A stretch of DNA of 64,000 nucleotides. It comes from Chlorops oryzae (taxonomy: Eukaryota; Arthropoda; Insecta; Diptera; Chloropidae). The notes below the pieces were generated by a model, which was not told the DNA's origin, ran no database searches, and was given only the letters and a program-made list of their open reading frames with translations. Below are positions 62,268 through 64,000 of this stretch, in pieces (within the stretch, counting starts at the first letter, position 1; every line of letters starts with the position of its first letter). The translations under genes and the position numbers were made by a program. The stretch spans positions 159,465,667 to 159,529,666 of the forward strand of contig CM035806.1 in NCBI GenBank assembly GCA_020466095.1, written 5' to 3'.

Positions 62268-63858
62268 CAGTCGTGTTCGAAATAATAAGAACAAACATTT
62301 TAAGATTGCAAACAGGCTCATAAGACTTTCCAAATGACTTTTAAAAATATTTCTTTATTTCTTATAAACAGTCTCAGATATTGGGCTCATAAAAATGAAA
62401 GTTACGACAGTCTGGAAAGTCTAATTTTTTTTAGGAGCAACGTTAGCGCTTGAAGTCAAAAACTGCCTGTTCGAAAAAATAAGAACAATGGAGGAAAAAT
62501 GAGCTTTGTTTGAATTGTATGTTTTGGAAATGGTAACAAGTTACCTCACATTTTAATATGGAGTGTCCCCCATCATTTCCAATTACTTCGGCGCATCTGG
62601 AGCTCATTGACCCTTTAAGGGTTGCGGCATCTTGCGGACGAGATATTTTTCGCAGTTTTCTTCCCTGTTTGCCATAATTCTTTGGAAGTTTTGAGCCTAA
62701 TATACTTAACCCCTTTTTTAACATCCATCCAAATGTTATTTTCGGTAAAAAAAAAATAACCGGTGATATCGCCGGCCATTTCAAAACGTTTATTTTTTTA
62801 TCGAAGGCAACCTTTTGCTTTCTTTAAAGTGTGTTTTGGGTCATTGTCTTGTTCAAAAAGCCATTTTGTCTTCAAAATTTGGAAGGACATTTTGAACATA
62901 ATAGTTGGCGTTCATATTGCGCAGGATATTAGCAATCGGTCGAATTTCATTCAGTGAAAAACTTCCCAAAAACATAAATTTCCGGCCTCCGTAATTCACT
63001 GTCTCGGCAGTAAACTTTGCCTTCAATTCTTGCTTCTGGTGATGTCTACCGTATTGCTTTTCCTAACCGTGATTAAGCTGCACAACCTCAGTCTCATCAG
63101 TCCACAATATGTTACGCCAAACTGTGTCGGGTTCCTAAACAAAATTTTGATTCTGCTTTTCAAATTTCGTGAGTGTATCACAGCTACTTTTCTTGGAGTA
63201 TGTGCTTTAAAGTTAGCTAAGGTAAAACGTTACCTTATAGTGGAAGTAGCTATGGGTAGTTCTAGTTCGTGTTCGATCTGCGTAGTGGTAATAATGGGGC
63301 TCTGCGTGAAAGTTCAGCTGATCAATTTGTCTTAGGTTTCATTGGTTTTTTTTTGTCTACCACGATTTTCGACCTGTCGTGTACGTTTGTTGTCGTTTAT
63401 CATCCCATTAGAAATGACGAGAGTCTCCCTAATAAAATCAAAAGTTTTCCGTTTATGGAGCAGTTTTTTGATGGATTTTCTAAGCTCAGGTCTACAATTT
63501 TTGTTTTATCTCATTGTTCAGTTAAAATCACAATTATTTTATAACAATAGCAACTGAAAACTATGCCAACTGCACTTCTAAGGAATTGCCAATATTCACT
63601 GCTTGTTTTCAAAACCAAATCTTTGCAATTTTGGAGTTGTTCTTATTTTTTCGAACAGGCATTTTTTGACTTCAAGCGCCAAAGTTGCTCCTAAATAAAA
63701 TTTAGACTTTCCAGACTGTCGTAACCTTCATTTTTATGAGCCCAATATCTGAGACTGTTTATAAGAAATAAAGAAATATTTTTAAAAGTCATTTGGAAAG
63801 TCTTATGAGCCTGTTTGCAATCTTAAAATGTTTGTTCTTATTATTTCGAACACGACTG
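62268..63858 (-). mobile_element. Tc1-like transposon with long IR/DR ends (1,591 bp)
   Basis: Terminal inverted repeats of about 221 bp (62268-62488 and 63638-63858) are identical by eye over roughly the outer 130 bp and differ at a handful of sites further in. Each contains two direct copies of TGTTCGAAATAATAAGAACA or its AAAAAT variant, one at the outer and one at the inner end: an IR/DR arrangement. TA flanks both sides. The minus-strand transposase (about 63330-62520) is decayed: ILWTDETEV (first Asp, 63087-63099), NYGGRKFMFLGSFSLNE, EQDNDPKHTL (second Asp, 62831-62853), a mutated WPAISP block at 62761-62782 and a C-terminal RCAEVIGNDGGHS, with stops and frameshifts between. Confidence 0.85.
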
Positions 63859-63985
63859 TACATACATACATACATACATACATACATACATACATACATA
63901 CATACATACATACATACATACATACATACATACATACATACATACATACATACATACATAAATACACAAATACATACATACATAA
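63859..63985 (+). repeat. (CATA)n microsatellite, right part
   Basis: About 125 bp of CATA units directly abutting the right end of the Tc1-like element, ending in AATACACAAATACATACATACAT. Together with the left part it formed one array before the insertion. Confidence 0.95.
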
Positions 63986-64000
63986 TATATATAGAGCAAT

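Noticed and set aside
61814..62337. Long open frames on both strands with YVCM/HTYI repeats
   Set aside because: They are translations of the CATA microsatellite, which is open in every frame; no protein is implied.
61924..63985. CRISPR-like array of short repeats
   Set aside because: Unit length is 4 bp without spacers; a eukaryotic microsatellite split by a transposon.

Overview
The window is animal nuclear DNA, almost certainly from a higher (brachyceran) fly. It is AT-rich, has GT-AG introns of 0.16 to 8.4 kb, and carries fly-type repeats: mini-me-like elements with a core between (TA)n and (GTCY)n tracts, Tc1/mariner and hAT-like elements, and tRNA-derived SINEs. Gene structure and repeat load would suit a tephritid fruit fly, but that is inference; no species marker was recognised.

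One host gene is supported. Nine plus-strand exons between about 31.96 and 61.29 kb encode the N-terminal pseudokinase half of SCYL2 (SCY1-like 2, CVAK104; I believe CG1951 in Drosophila), a clathrin and AP-2 associated trafficking protein of the trans-Golgi and endosomes. All eight internal junctions keep frame. The C-terminal half (HEAT repeats and clathrin-binding tail) lies beyond the right edge. The first coding exon has a low-complexity Gln- then Gly/Ser/Ala-rich open frame of about 348 codons upstream of the first in-frame ATG, the main puzzle of the gene. An acceptor-like site at 31960 suggests that a 5' UTR exon lies further upstream.

The left half (1 to 31.9 kb) is gene-free as far as I can see and is a layered set of transposon remains: a GCATGC-rich repeat duplicated in tandem (3.6-6.5 kb), a fold-back family, a decayed DDE transposase split by a MITE (6.6-7.4 kb), hAT-like nonautonomous elements with 8-bp target duplications (10.7-11.2 kb and two back to back at 21.6-22.8 kb), a nearly intact but internally deleted mariner with perfect 30-bp ends (24.5-25.4 kb), and several mini-me-like copies, one interrupted by a CCCTGCAGG-ended MITE whose empty site can be read from a sister copy.

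The introns of SCYL2 hold the same families: an 809-bp hAT-like element (38.5 kb), hairpin MITEs (42.7, 45.6 and 51.4 kb), three decayed Tc1-type transposases (48.2, 59.0 and 62.3 kb), and long microsatellites. The last Tc1-like element has near-identical 221-bp inverted repeats and sits inside a CATA microsatellite. I found no CRISPR, operon or prokaryotic system, and nothing that clearly amounts to a new multi-gene system. The novelty candidates are the ATG-less SCYL2 extension and several MITE families with unusual architecture.
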